From contig JAEZGY010000055.1 in NCBI GenBank assembly GCA_023416695.1, positions 1 through 64,000 on the forward strand: a stretch of DNA of 64,000 nt, in the 5' to 3' direction. This stretch comes from Bacillota bacterium. GTDB lineage: Bacteria; Bacillota; Clostridia; Lachnospirales; Lachnospiraceae. The translations under genes were made by a program, and so were the position numbers. This document shows, piece by piece, positions 51,411 through 60,659 of the stretch. Below the pieces are notes generated by a model that had not been told where the DNA came from, did not search any database, and saw only the letters and a list, made by a program, of their open reading frames with translations. Each line of letters starts with the position of its first letter. Within the stretch, counting starts at the first letter, position 1.

Positions 51411-52376
51411 ATGGCGGAAAACCAGTATATTTATGCTGTTGCGCGGATTCGCTCCAAGGAAATGGCCTTGCTTAGCTCTGGACTTATGGAGCAGTTACTA
51501 TCTGCCAAAACTTATGAAGACTGCCTCAGACTATTGTCTGACAAAGGCTGGGATTGTGAAGGTAAACTTCCTGAGGAGTTTCTTACTACAGAAAGGGAGA
51601 AAACCTGGTCTCTGATGAAGGAACTTGTGGAGGATTTATCCGTTTTTCACGTATTTTTGTATGAAAACGATTTTCATAACCTAAAGGCAGCCATTAAGCA
51701 GGTGTGTACTCAAGGAGAAGCGCCAAATATATATAAATCTAACGGAACTATAGATGCGGTCACTATTTACGAGGCTGTGAAGAGTGGTGATTTCAATAAG
51801 CTACCCCCTTATCTTGAAAAATGTGGGAGAGAGGCATTTGAGATTCAATTAAAATCAGGTGACAGCCAGATGTGTGATGTAATTATAGATAAGGCATCCC
51901 TAGAGATGACCTATGAGGCTGGAAAGAAATCAAAAAATGAGTTGTTTATGGGCTATGCTAGACTAAAGGTAGTACAGGCAGATATTAATATTGCTATTCG
52001 AAGCTGTAAAACTGGAAAGTCTGCAGAGTTTTTAAAGAAGGCATTGGTACCATGTGATACCTTGGATATTACTTCTTTAAGTAATGCTTCTCTTCAGGGA
52101 ATGGAGGCTATTTACGAGTATTTGGAATCCACAGTGTATGACGATGCAATTGATGCAATCAGAACCTCTCCTTCTGCCTTTGAAAAGTGGTGTGATGACA
52201 AGATTATGGAGTATATAAGGCCACAAAGATACAACCCATTTACCATAGAGCCATTAGCAGCTTATATCCTAGCAAGAGAAAATGAGATAAAATGTGTACG
52301 AATTCTACTTTCTGGTAAGCAAAGCGATTTACCGGAGGAAGTAATTCGGGAAAGATTGAGGAAAATGTATGTATAA
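51411..52376 (+). CDS. ntpC: V-type ATPase subunit C/d
   Basis: The 321-residue protein is an all-helical funnel subunit that connects the central stalk to the rotor ring. The N-terminal YIYAVARIRSKEMALLSS and the C-terminal EPLAAYILARENEIKCVRILLSGK are family blocks. Its gene has a 1-bp gap after subunit E and overlaps the subunit F start by 8 bp, so translation is coupled. Length is normal for this family. Confidence 0.92.
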   Translation: MAENQYIYAVARIRSKEMALLSSGLMEQLLSAKTYEDCLRLLSDKGWDCEGKLPEEFLTTEREKTWSLMKELVEDLSVFHVFLYENDFHNLKAAIKQVCTQGEAPNIYKSNGTIDAVTIYEAVKSGDFNKLPPYLEKCGREAFEIQLKSGDSQMCDVIIDKASLEMTYEAGKKSKNELFMGYARLKVVQADINIAIRSCKTGKSAEFLKKALVPCDTLDITSLSNASLQGMEAIYEYLESTVYDDAIDAIRTSPSAFEKWCDDKIMEYIRPQRYNPFTIEPLAAYILARENEIKCVRILLSGKQSDLPEEVIRERLRKMYV

Positions 52377-52692
52377 AATTGCAGTGTTAGGGAATCGGGA
52401 TAGCATATACGGTCTTGCAGCACTGGGACTGGATACATTTCCGACAGATTCCATGAATCAGGAGGAGGCAGCTAAGCTTCTAAGAAAACTCGCAGAGGGA
52501 GAGTATGGAGTAATCTATGTGACAGAGGCTCTACAGACAATTCTTTCTGAGGAAATTAGTAGATATAAAGATAGACGATTGCCTGCTATTATACCTATCC
52601 CTGGAGTATCTGGGAATACTGGAGCTGGGGTAGCAGGGTTGAAGAAATTAGTCGAGCAGGCAGTGGGATCAGATATTATCTTCATGTCATAG
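52369..52692 (+). CDS. atpF: V-type ATPase subunit F
   Basis: The 107-residue protein starts YKIAVLGNRDSIYGLAALG and has the EYGVIYVTEAL block. This alpha/beta central-stalk subunit has a receiver-like fold and a mobile C-terminal helix. It binds subunit D in the rotor. The start overlaps the end of subunit C. Length is typical. Confidence 0.93.
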   Translation: MYKIAVLGNRDSIYGLAALGLDTFPTDSMNQEEAAKLLRKLAEGEYGVIYVTEALQTILSEEISRYKDRRLPAIIPIPGVSGNTGAGVAGLKKLVEQAVGSDIIFMS

Positions 52693-52719
52693 AGGATGTT
52701 TTAGAAGGATTACAAATCA

Positions 52720-54507
52720 ATGAAAAAGCAGGTGAATAGTTTGAGTATAGGAACAATAAAGAAAGTTGCCGGTCCTTTGGTTATTGCAGAAGGAATGCGT
52801 GACGCCAATATGTTTGACGTGGTGAGAGTTAGTTCCCAACGTCTTATTGGTGAAATTATTGAAATTCACGGGGATCAGGCATCTGTTCAGGTGTACGAGG
52901 AGACATCAGGTCTTGCCCCAGGGGAGCCAGTAGAGTCTACCAATGCTCCGCTTTCTGTGGAATTAGGTCCTGGACTTATGGGAAGTATCTTTGATGGTAT
53001 TCAAAGACCTTTGGTAGAAATTATGAATCAAACTGGTAACAATCTTACCAGAGGTGTAGAAATCCCAGCCTTAAATAGAGATAGTGTATGGTATTTTCAA
53101 CCGACGGTAGAGGTTGGTTCTAAGGTTAAGGGTGGAGACATCATTGGTGTTGTCAAAGAGACCAAGATCATCAATCATAAAATCATGATTCCAAACGGAG
53201 TAGAAGGTGTCATTACTTCTATTTCAGATGGTAATTATACACTAACAGATACTGTGGCGCAGTTAGAGAAAGAGGATGGTTCTCTTGTAGATATTACTAT
53301 GCTACAAAAATGGCCAGTTCGTGTAGGAAGACCTTATAAGAAGAAGCTTCCACCAGATATGCCACTAATTACAGGACAAAGAGTTATCGATGCATTATTT
53401 CCTATTGCTAAGGGCGGTGTTGCAGCTGTTCCTGGGCCATTTGGAAGTGGTAAGACTGTAGTTCAACATCAGCTTGCGAAATGGGCTGAGGCAGACATTG
53501 TAGTATACATAGGTTGTGGAGAACGTGGGAATGAGATGACTGACGTTTTAAATGAGTTCCCTGAACTTAAGGATCCAAAAACAGGTCACTCCCTTATGGA
53601 AAGAACCGTGTTAATTGCCAATACCTCTGACATGCCAGTTGCTGCCAGGGAGGCGTCTATTTATGTAGGAATTACCATAGCAGAGTACTTTAGAGATATG
53701 GGGTATTCCGTAGCTTTAATGGCAGATTCTACTTCCCGTTGGGCCGAGGCTCTTCGTGAAATGAGTGGACGTTTAGAGGAAATGCCTGGTGAAGAAGGCT
53801 ATCCAGCCTACCTAGGAAGCCGTTTAGCACAGTTTTATGAGCGTGCAGGTCGTGTGATTTCTATGGGTTCAGAGGATAGAGAAGGTGCGCTATCCGTAAT
53901 TGGAGCCGTATCTCCTCCTGGTGGTGATATCTCAGAACCAGTATCCCAAGCAACTCTACGTATTGTAAAAGTATTCTGGGGATTGGATTCAGGGCTAGCG
54001 TATAAACGCCACTTCCCTGCAATCAACTGGCTGACCAGTTATTCCTTATACGTAAATAATATGACAAAATGGTTTAATGAGGCAGCAGAGGGTGATTGGA
54101 CTGGATGCCGTGGAAGAATTATGGCTATGCTTAGTGACGAAGCTGGTCTTCAGGAAATCGTTCAGTTAGTCGGAATGGATGCATTATCTGCTCCAGACCG
54201 TTTGAAACTTGAGGCAGCCCGTTCAATCAGAGAGGACTTCCTTCATCAGGATGCGTTCCATGAGGTAGATACGTATTCTTCCTTAGAGAAGCAATTCCAT
54301 ATGATGAAATTAGTATTAGAATTTTATGATGTTTCCCTAGCAGGACTTAAGGATGGAGTATCCATTGATAAGATTGCAGTGCTTCCTGTTAGAGAACAAA
54401 TTGGTCGTTATAAATATACAACAGAGGAGAACCTTGTGAAGGAGTATGATTCCATTGTACAAGAGATTCACCGTCAAATTAATGAACTAAAGGGAGAGGA
54501 GGACTAA
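52720..54507 (+). CDS. atpA: V-type ATPase catalytic subunit A
   Basis: The 595-residue catalytic subunit has the P-loop GPFGSGKT (residues 239-246), the non-homologous insert of about 90 residues that marks A subunits over F-type beta, the catalytic Glu in CGERGNEM, and the SxxPGGDISEP block. Two starts are possible. The ATG used here has AAGGA 10 nt upstream. A TTG seven codons later gives the family-typical start of SIGTIKKVAGPLV with AGGTG upstream, and is at least as likely. Confidence 0.95.
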   Translation: MKKQVNSLSIGTIKKVAGPLVIAEGMRDANMFDVVRVSSQRLIGEIIEIHGDQASVQVYEETSGLAPGEPVESTNAPLSVELGPGLMGSIFDGIQRPLVEIMNQTGNNLTRGVEIPALNRDSVWYFQPTVEVGSKVKGGDIIGVVKETKIINHKIMIPNGVEGVITSISDGNYTLTDTVAQLEKEDGSLVDITMLQKWPVRVGRPYKKKLPPDMPLITGQRVIDALFPIAKGGVAAVPGPFGSGKTVVQHQLAKWAEADIVVYIGCGERGNEMTDVLNEFPELKDPKTGHSLMERTVLIANTSDMPVAAREASIYVGITIAEYFRDMGYSVALMADSTSRWAEALREMSGRLEEMPGEEGYPAYLGSRLAQFYERAGRVISMGSEDREGALSVIGAVSPPGGDISEPVSQATLRIVKVFWGLDSGLAYKRHFPAINWLTSYSLYVNNMTKWFNEAAEGDWTGCRGRIMAMLSDEAGLQEIVQLVGMDALSAPDRLKLEAARSIREDFLHQDAFHEVDTYSSLEKQFHMMKLVLEFYDVSLAGLKDGVSIDKIAVLPVREQIGRYKYTTEENLVKEYDSIVQEIHRQINELKGEED

Positions 54508-54510
54508 GTT

Positions 54511-55887
54511 ATGCCAAAGGAATATAGAACCATTCAAGAAGTAGCCGGTCCTCTGATGTTGGTAAAAGGAGTAGACCAGGTTTGTTATAATGAATTAGGT
54601 GAAATCGAACTTGCAAATGGGGAGAAACGTCGTTGTAAGGTACTCGAAATAGATGGTGGTAATGCTTTAGTGCAGCTGTTTGAAAGTTCTACAGGAATCA
54701 ACCTTGCCAACAGTAAGGTGCGTTTCCTCGGAAGAACTATGGAGCTTGGTGTATCTGAAGATATGCTAAGTCGTGTATTTGACGGCCTAGGTCGTCCTAT
54801 CGATGATGGTCCAGAGATTCTTCCAGAAAAGAGAATGGATGTAAATGGCCTTCCAATGAATCCTGCAGCTAGAAACTATCCGCAGGAGTTTATTCAGACT
54901 GGAGTGTCTGCTATTGATGGGTTAAATACCTTAGTTCGTGGACAGAAGTTACCTATTTTCTCTGCCAGTGGTCTTCCTCATGCAGAGTTAGCAGCACAGA
55001 TTGCTCGTCAGGCTAAGGTGCGTGGAACCAATGAACCATTTGCGGTAGTGTTTGCTGCTATGGGTATCACCTTTGAGGAAGCCAACTTCTTTACGGAAAG
55101 CTTCCGTGAAACTGGGGCAATTGACCGTTCCGTTATGTTTATTAATCTTGCTAATGACCCGGCGGTTGAGCGTATTGCGACTCCTCGTATGGCACTAACT
55201 GCAGCAGAGTACTTAGCATTTGAAAAGGATATGCACGTACTTGTTATCCTAACAGATATCACTAACTATGCAGACTCTCTTCGTGAAGTATCTGCAGCTC
55301 GTAAAGAGGTACCAGGCCGTCGTGGTTATCCTGGATATATGTATACAGACTTAGCTTCTTTATATGAAAGAGCAGGTAGACAAAAAGGCAAAAAGGGTAG
55401 TATCACAATGATTCCAATTCTGACTATGCCTGAAGATGATAAAACTCATCCAATACCAGACTTAACAGGATATATTACAGAAGGACAGATTATTCTTAGT
55501 CGTGAATTACACCGTCAAGGAATTATGCCTCCGATTGATGTATTACCTAGTCTTTCTCGTCTTAAGGATAAAGGAATTGGAGAAGGAAAGACACGTGCTG
55601 ACCATGCCAATACTATGAATCAATTATTTGCTGCCTATGCTAGAGGTAAGGAAGCAAAAGAACTTATGGTAGTACTTGGTGAAGCAGCGCTGACAGACAT
55701 TGATAAGTTGTATGCAGAATTTGCGGAGCGCTTTGAGAAGGAATATGTGTCTCAAGGCTCCTTATCTAACCGAAGTATCGAAGATACCTTACAACTTGGA
55801 TGGGATCTTCTTGGTATCCTTCCACGTGCTGAATTAAAACGTATCAAGGATGAGTTCTTAGATACTTATTATCATCCTGCAAAATAA
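54511..55887 (+). CDS. atpB: V-type ATPase regulatory subunit B
   Basis: The 458-residue subunit has the B-type non-catalytic nucleotide domain, with SASGLPHAELAAQIARQ where the catalytic P-loop would be. The typical SLRE-like blocks (DITNYADSLREVSAARKEVPGRRGYPGYMYTDLA) are present. It alternates with subunit A in the hexamer. It starts 3 bp after the subunit A stop and has GGAGAGGAGG upstream inside the previous gene. Confidence 0.95.
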   Translation: MPKEYRTIQEVAGPLMLVKGVDQVCYNELGEIELANGEKRRCKVLEIDGGNALVQLFESSTGINLANSKVRFLGRTMELGVSEDMLSRVFDGLGRPIDDGPEILPEKRMDVNGLPMNPAARNYPQEFIQTGVSAIDGLNTLVRGQKLPIFSASGLPHAELAAQIARQAKVRGTNEPFAVVFAAMGITFEEANFFTESFRETGAIDRSVMFINLANDPAVERIATPRMALTAAEYLAFEKDMHVLVILTDITNYADSLREVSAARKEVPGRRGYPGYMYTDLASLYERAGRQKGKKGSITMIPILTMPEDDKTHPIPDLTGYITEGQIILSRELHRQGIMPPIDVLPSLSRLKDKGIGEGKTRADHANTMNQLFAAYARGKEAKELMVVLGEAALTDIDKLYAEFAERFEKEYVSQGSLSNRSIEDTLQLGWDLLGILPRAELKRIKDEFLDTYYHPAK

Positions 55888-55917
55888 TTTGGTGTGTAGG
55901 AAAGGAGGCAGACAAGT

Positions 55918-56583
55918 ATGGCCGGGACACAAGTAAATCCCACCAGAATGGAACTTACCAAACTGAAGAAGAAGCTAGTAACAGCTAGACGTGGACATAA
56001 GCTGTTAAAGGATAAACGGGACGAACTAATGCGTCAATTTCTGGAGTTGATTCGAGAAACGAAAACTCTTAGAGAGACTGTGGAGAAAGGTATCGAGAGA
56101 GCGAATAAGAATCTAGTTCTGGCAAAAGCGAGTATGGAGGAAGAAGTTCTTAATGTGGCCTTAATGGCTCCACGCCAGGAAGTAAACCTACAGGCATCCT
56201 CGAAAAATGTCATGAGTGTAGATATCCCTGTATTTAATGTTACCACTAGAACTGCTGATCCAAATGACATATACTGTTATGGTTTTGCTTATACCTCTAG
56301 TGATTTAGATGATGCAGTAAAGTCTCTTGCAGATATTCTACCTGATATGCTTCGTCTTGCAGAAGTAGAAAAGTCTTGCCAACTTATGGCGGCAGAAATT
56401 GAAAAAACGAGACGAAGAGTTAATGCATTAGAACATGTCATGATTCCAGACATGGAACAGAAAATCAAATATATAGTCATGAAGTTAGATGAGAATGAGC
56501 GGTCTACTCAGATTCGTTTAATGAAAGTAAAGGATATGATGCTAGAACAAGCGCATCATTACAAAGAAAAGCAAATGAACTAA
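55918..56583 (+). CDS. atpD: V-type ATPase subunit D (central stalk)
   Basis: The 221-residue protein is a long helical hairpin, the rotor shaft. The N-terminal NPTRMELTKLKKKLVTARRGHKLLKDKRDEL and the C-terminal RRVNALEHVMIPDMEQKIKYI match the family signature exactly in order. The length is normal. AGGAGG precedes the ATG. It is the last gene of the operon. No U-tailed terminator directly follows; the hairpin at 56630 may serve. Confidence 0.95.
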   Translation: MAGTQVNPTRMELTKLKKKLVTARRGHKLLKDKRDELMRQFLELIRETKTLRETVEKGIERANKNLVLAKASMEEEVLNVALMAPRQEVNLQASSKNVMSVDIPVFNVTTRTADPNDIYCYGFAYTSSDLDDAVKSLADILPDMLRLAEVEKSCQLMAAEIEKTRRRVNALEHVMIPDMEQKIKYIVMKLDENERSTQIRLMKVKDMMLEQAHHYKEKQMN

Positions 56584-56629
56584 GCATAGATTATGCAGTC
56601 GTAGGAAAAATGAAAATAGGCGCCTGTCT

Positions 56630-56675
56630 CTTTTTGGTATATTACTTTTTTAAGAGAATATAATATACCAAAAAG
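56630..56675. repeat. Perfect 15-bp inverted repeat upstream of tspO
   Basis: CTTTTTGGTATATTA (56630-56644) is repeated exactly inverted at 56661-56675, with a 16-bp AT-rich loop. A TATAAT at 56659-56664 overlaps the right arm. It sits 15 bp before the tspO start, so it is either the end of the V-ATPase transcript or an operator/leader structure for tspO. Confidence 0.55.
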
Positions 56676-56690
56676 AAACGGAGCTATTAC

Positions 56691-57161
56691 ATGTCTAAAA
56701 TTCAAATAAAGCCGCTAGTCATAAGTCTATTAATTAGTAATGGTGCGGGGGCTCTAGGTGCTATTCTTACTGCAGATAGTATGCAACAATATAGTAACCT
56801 ATACAGACCTCCATTCTCTCCACCAGGATGGGTTTTTCCTGTTGTATGGACCATTCTATTTATGCTAATGGGTATAGCGGCATATTTAATTTACATATCA
56901 GAATCTCCTGATAAGTGGGTTGGATTAAAGCTCTATTTTATCCAACTTCTTCTAAATGTGAGCTGGTCCTTTATTTTCTTTCGGTTAAATGCTTATCAAT
57001 TAGCATTTGCATGGTTACTATTGCTTTGGTATGTAGTTTTTCTTACAACAAAAGAATTCTATAAAGTTGATACTAGAGCTGGAAAACTAATGATTCCATA
57101 TTTAATATGGCTGACCTTTGCAGCTTATCTTAATTTAGCCATAGCCCTTCATTATTTATGA
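56691..57161 (+). CDS. tspO: TspO/MBR family tryptophan-rich sensory protein
   Basis: The 156-residue protein has five spans and the TspO hallmarks: YRPPFSPPGWVFPVVWTILFMLMGIAAYLI (about residues 38-67), LLLNVSWSFIFF and the C-terminal LIWLTFAAYLNLAI. TspO binds porphyrins and is implicated in stress and tetrapyrrole homeostasis. AACGGAG precedes the ATG. It lies after the V-ATPase operon but has an inverted repeat of its own. A terminator follows. Confidence 0.93.
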   Translation: MSKIQIKPLVISLLISNGAGALGAILTADSMQQYSNLYRPPFSPPGWVFPVVWTILFMLMGIAAYLIYISESPDKWVGLKLYFIQLLLNVSWSFIFFRLNAYQLAFAWLLLLWYVVFLTTKEFYKVDTRAGKLMIPYLIWLTFAAYLNLAIALHYL

Positions 57162-57207
57162 TGAATATGGAATTAGGTTTTAGAATAAGAGAATACCACA
57201 TATTGGG

Positions 57208-57257
57208 AAAAGGGTTTTTGTCTCGAAGTGATTCGTTAGAGGCAAAAATCCTTTTTT
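57208..57257 (+). terminator. Intrinsic terminator after tspO
   Basis: A long stem (AAAAGGGTTTTTGTCTC with GAGGCAAAAATCCTTTT, two G-T pairs) and TTTTTT. Confidence 0.85.
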
Positions 57258-57315
57258 ATTGTCTTAATAATATTTATATATATCTATATAATATGTAAAA
57301 AATGTTTATATTACT

Positions 57316-57344
57316 TTGTTTTATGTCGATACATATAGTATAAT
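57316..57344 (+). promoter_or_regulatory. Probable promoter for the chemoreceptor gene
   Basis: TTGTTT and TATAAT with a 17-bp spacer. It begins a ~160-nt AT-rich leader. The rest of this 256-bp gap (57258-57513) shows no gene or structure I recognise. Confidence 0.55.
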
Positions 57345-57513
57345 GTACCTATATGATTTCATTAGTTTCTCAATAAATTCGAGTTTTTTATTATTTTCCA
57401 ACAATAATATAACGTAATATTTAAAAAAGAAGAACATATTTACAGATGTAGAAAACAATAGTAATATAGTAAATATAGTTCTATATTGTCTTTTAAAAAG
57501 ATAGGAGGGCTCT

Positions 57514-59907
57514 ATGTTAAAGAGGAGAAGTTTGAAAAACGAAAATGATGTTGACAGCGAACTAAAGAAAATGCAAAAATTGGAGCAAGTAGCTCAGAAA
57601 AAGACTCAGAAGTTAGCAAAGAAAGCTGAGCGCGCTGCTAAAATGGAGGTAAAAAAAGCAAAGAGAGTAGAAAAAACAGATTCATCTACTCAGTCAACAG
57701 GGGGAAATGTTGATGTGGGGACAAAAACATTTTCATGGTTAAAAGCTAGAAAGGAATTAAAAGAAGCAAAGAAAGAAAATGCTATAAGTTCTAATGGTAA
57801 GAAGTACAAAAAGATTAAGACTTCTATTATGGTAGCTTATAGTATCCCTGTTCTTTTAATTGTTGTACTAGGTATTATATCGTATACTACAGCCTCAGAT
57901 GTAGTAGTGGATAAGTATAAAACCAGTGCCGGAAGTACAGTAACAGCCACAAGGAATTATCTAGGTTTAGTTAGTAAAAATGTACAGAGTAGAGCTATAG
58001 CACTCTCTCTTGACAGCAATGTAACCAGGTATTATAAAATCTTGTGGAAAGAGGGAATGGATAACCTTACAACAAGAGAAACCTATCAAGCTGTTTATAA
58101 TGTGATGGGTAACGAAGTAAAAAATAGTGAGTACTTAATTGAATATTACATAATTGCAAATAACGGAAAGCCGATGACGTCCTATAATAAGGGAGAACGT
58201 GATCGTTTAACAATGGAAACAGTTGATTTTACAAAGTATTGGGAAACAGAGTTAGGAGCAAAACTTCTAGACGGTTCTTTAAAAACAGCTTGGGTAGACA
58301 ATCATCCATTTGTGGATGATAATTACTTTGGGGATCCAAGTAAGTATGCTTATTCTTTTATTGTTCCTTTTAATATGAGCACCGGTATTGTGGTACTGGA
58401 TGTAAGCAAAGACTTTGTAGTGAATGCTATTTCTGACATGGAGTTAGGAGAAGGAGCGATCGTTGGTTTTGTTGGTCCGAATGGAACTGAAATCTTGGTT
58501 AACAAGACTATGGATGATACGGGTGCTATTGTGACTAATTCTATGCCGGATGGAACAGTAGTATTTGGGGAACAAGACTTCTATAAGGAAGTAGTTAGTG
58601 AGAATGCTGATGGGACAGAAAAGTCAGATGAAACAGTTATAGAAGAGGTAACCTATGACGGTAAGGACTACTGTTTCTTTAGCAGTCCTATTAGTGATAC
58701 AGGAATGACATTAAATGTATTAATTCCGATAGATACTTTAGTAAAAGATATGTCTGGAATACGTTTGATGACTATGATATTTGTTGTACTTGGTGCTATT
58801 CTGGCATTAGGTGCTGGTTCCTACATTGCATCTGGAATTAGTAATGTTTTAAATAAAATTTGTATGTCTCTTCGTAAAGTGGCAAATGGAGATTTAACTC
58901 AGAATTTTGAAACTAAGCGTAAAGATGAATTAAGATTCCTAACGGACTCATTGACAGAAACATTAACAGGAATACATGCCTTAATGGTAGATGTACAAGG
59001 TTTCAGTGGTGATGTTGGAGAAGCAGCTAAGACAGTTTCAGGATCCTCTGAGGGTATTTTTGGAACAATGCAAAATGTATCATCAGCATTAGAAGGTGTG
59101 GCAGAGGGTGTAGATTCTCAAGCTGGCGATACAGAAACCTGCGCACAGTTAATGGTAGATTTCTCCAGTAAGATGAATACTGTTCATGAGAATACCAGAA
59201 AGATTACAGAGACAGTAGATAAGACTTTAGAATCTACAGAGAAGGGTCGTTCTACTGTAGCAGAATTAAATAAAAAGTCTACTGCAACTAATGTAGTAGT
59301 GAAGGAATTGGTACAAGAAATAAAGGCTGTTGTTACACAATCTAATGATATTAGTGGTATCATCGATGCCATTAATGATATCGCAGAACAAACTAACCTT
59401 CTGTCTTTAAATGCTTCAATTGAAGCTGCTCGTGCAGGAGAACAAGGACGTGGTTTTGCAGTAGTTGCTGAAGAAATCAGAAAACTTGCTGATGACTCTA
59501 TGAAGGCAGGAAATCAAATTTATGAAATTTTGGATCAGATTCGTGCTACAACAGGTAAAGCATCTTCGTCCGCTCAGAAGACGAATGGTTTCTTAGAGGA
59601 TCAAGCCACGGTATTAACCGACACTACTCAAGTATTCGGAGATATTAGTGGATGTGTTGATGAAATGGTCGCTGTTCTTAATGATATCATTACAGATATT
59701 AATGATATGATTCACTCTAAAGAGAGTATTGCATCCTCTATCACCAATATAGCAGCGGTATCTGAAGAGGTAGCAGTATCTACTAGAACTGTTTCTGACA
59801 GTATTTCTGATCAGCTTCAGACAGTAGAAGAGTTAGCTGCTCAAGCTAGTAAGTTAAATGACAAGGCAAGAAACTTAAGTGATAGTATGAAGAGATTTAT
59901 TATATAA
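57514..59907 (+). CDS. Methyl-accepting chemotaxis protein with a long Lys-rich cytoplasmic N-terminus
   Basis: A 797-residue chemoreceptor. Residues 1-102 form an unusual charged N-terminal extension rich in Lys, Glu and Ala (KKAERAAKMEVKKAKRVEK). Then come TM1 (103-125), a Cache-type sensor domain (about 130-410), TM2 (about 418-440), a HAMP domain and the signalling domain. The signalling tip has the invariant AEQTNLLSLNASIEAARAGE and GRGFAVVAEEIRKLA. The ligand is unknown. The extension is not part of the usual MCP layout. AGGAGGG precedes the ATG. A strong terminator follows. Confidence 0.93.
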   Translation: MLKRRSLKNENDVDSELKKMQKLEQVAQKKTQKLAKKAERAAKMEVKKAKRVEKTDSSTQSTGGNVDVGTKTFSWLKARKELKEAKKENAISSNGKKYKKIKTSIMVAYSIPVLLIVVLGIISYTTASDVVVDKYKTSAGSTVTATRNYLGLVSKNVQSRAIALSLDSNVTRYYKILWKEGMDNLTTRETYQAVYNVMGNEVKNSEYLIEYYIIANNGKPMTSYNKGERDRLTMETVDFTKYWETELGAKLLDGSLKTAWVDNHPFVDDNYFGDPSKYAYSFIVPFNMSTGIVVLDVSKDFVVNAISDMELGEGAIVGFVGPNGTEILVNKTMDDTGAIVTNSMPDGTVVFGEQDFYKEVVSENADGTEKSDETVIEEVTYDGKDYCFFSSPISDTGMTLNVLIPIDTLVKDMSGIRLMTMIFVVLGAILALGAGSYIASGISNVLNKICMSLRKVANGDLTQNFETKRKDELRFLTDSLTETLTGIHALMVDVQGFSGDVGEAAKTVSGSSEGIFGTMQNVSSALEGVAEGVDSQAGDTETCAQLMVDFSSKMNTVHENTRKITETVDKTLESTEKGRSTVAELNKKSTATNVVVKELVQEIKAVVTQSNDISGIIDAINDIAEQTNLLSLNASIEAARAGEQGRGFAVVAEEIRKLADDSMKAGNQIYEILDQIRATTGKASSSAQKTNGFLEDQATVLTDTTQVFGDISGCVDEMVAVLNDIITDINDMIHSKESIASSITNIAAVSEEVAVSTRTVSDSISDQLQTVEELAAQASKLNDKARNLSDSMKRFII

Positions 59908-59917
59908 TATGAATCAT

Positions 59918-59952
59918 AAAAAGGCAGTTCATTTCGATGAACTGCCTTTTTT
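59918..59952 (+). terminator. Intrinsic terminator after the chemoreceptor gene
   Basis: A perfect stem (AAAAAGGCAGTTCAT with its complement) with a TTCG tetraloop and TTTTTT. Confidence 0.95.
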
Positions 59953-60113
59953 ACTGTATTTTGGACGAAAATCACAATGTTCTTCCATAGAAGAATGTTT
60001 GATACACACCTTGTACTATAAAATAACTATACAATTTAGGTAGGTTTATGTTACTATATGGTTAGTGTAAAATGATACTATATTAGTTTATGAAAGAAGG
60101 GAGAAGATACAGC

Positions 60114-60614
60114 TTGGAAGAAAGATTTGTAGTTGAGTCAAAAGTAACACTGAGAAATCAGATTAGTATAAATCGTAAGGAACTAAAGGGGTTACAGATA
60201 CTCGTATCTCTTGTGATTCTTGCCGCTTTGTGTATTGCAGTTTATACTTTAATAGAAAAGAGTGCAAATTCCGGAATAGTAAGCCAGGATATCTATAATG
60301 TAGTACTTACTGTTGTAATGCTTCTAATTATTAGATTTCTTCCTGAGTTAGCAAGTTTAATTCAAGTATATATTAATAAGCTACGTCGTTTAGATGGTGA
60401 TCAAAGAATTGTTATTGGAAGTGAATCCTTTGATTTACATAGGGCAAATGGTCAGGATTTAATTATTAAATTTTCTGAAGTAACTAGAGTAATTGACAGA
60501 CCTGCCTATATGAAGATTATGTCTGGTATGAAAGTGATGTATTTAAGAAAAGAGGACTTTACAGTTGGAAATGCGGAGGAACTAATGAAATACCTTCGTG
60601 AGAGAATTGAATAG
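60114..60614 (+). CDS. YcxB-like membrane protein
   Basis: A protein of 166 residues (174 if the upstream ATG is used). Two spans (about residues 28-48 and 62-80) are followed by a C-terminal cytoplasmic segment (GDQRIVIGSESFDLHRANGQDLIIKFSEVTRV, then MYLRKEDF) that resembles the YcxB-like domain. I set the start at TTG because GGGAG lies about 9 nt upstream; the ATG eight codons earlier has no ribosome site. It is 45 bp upstream of lgt and could be cotranscribed. Function unknown. Confidence 0.65.
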   Translation: MEERFVVESKVTLRNQISINRKELKGLQILVSLVILAALCIAVYTLIEKSANSGIVSQDIYNVVLTVVMLLIIRFLPELASLIQVYINKLRRLDGDQRIVIGSESFDLHRANGQDLIIKFSEVTRVIDRPAYMKIMSGMKVMYLRKEDFTVGNAEELMKYLRERIE

Positions 60615-60659
60615 TGATATAGTATAAATGACAAGCAGATTTTTCATGGAGGATTAATT

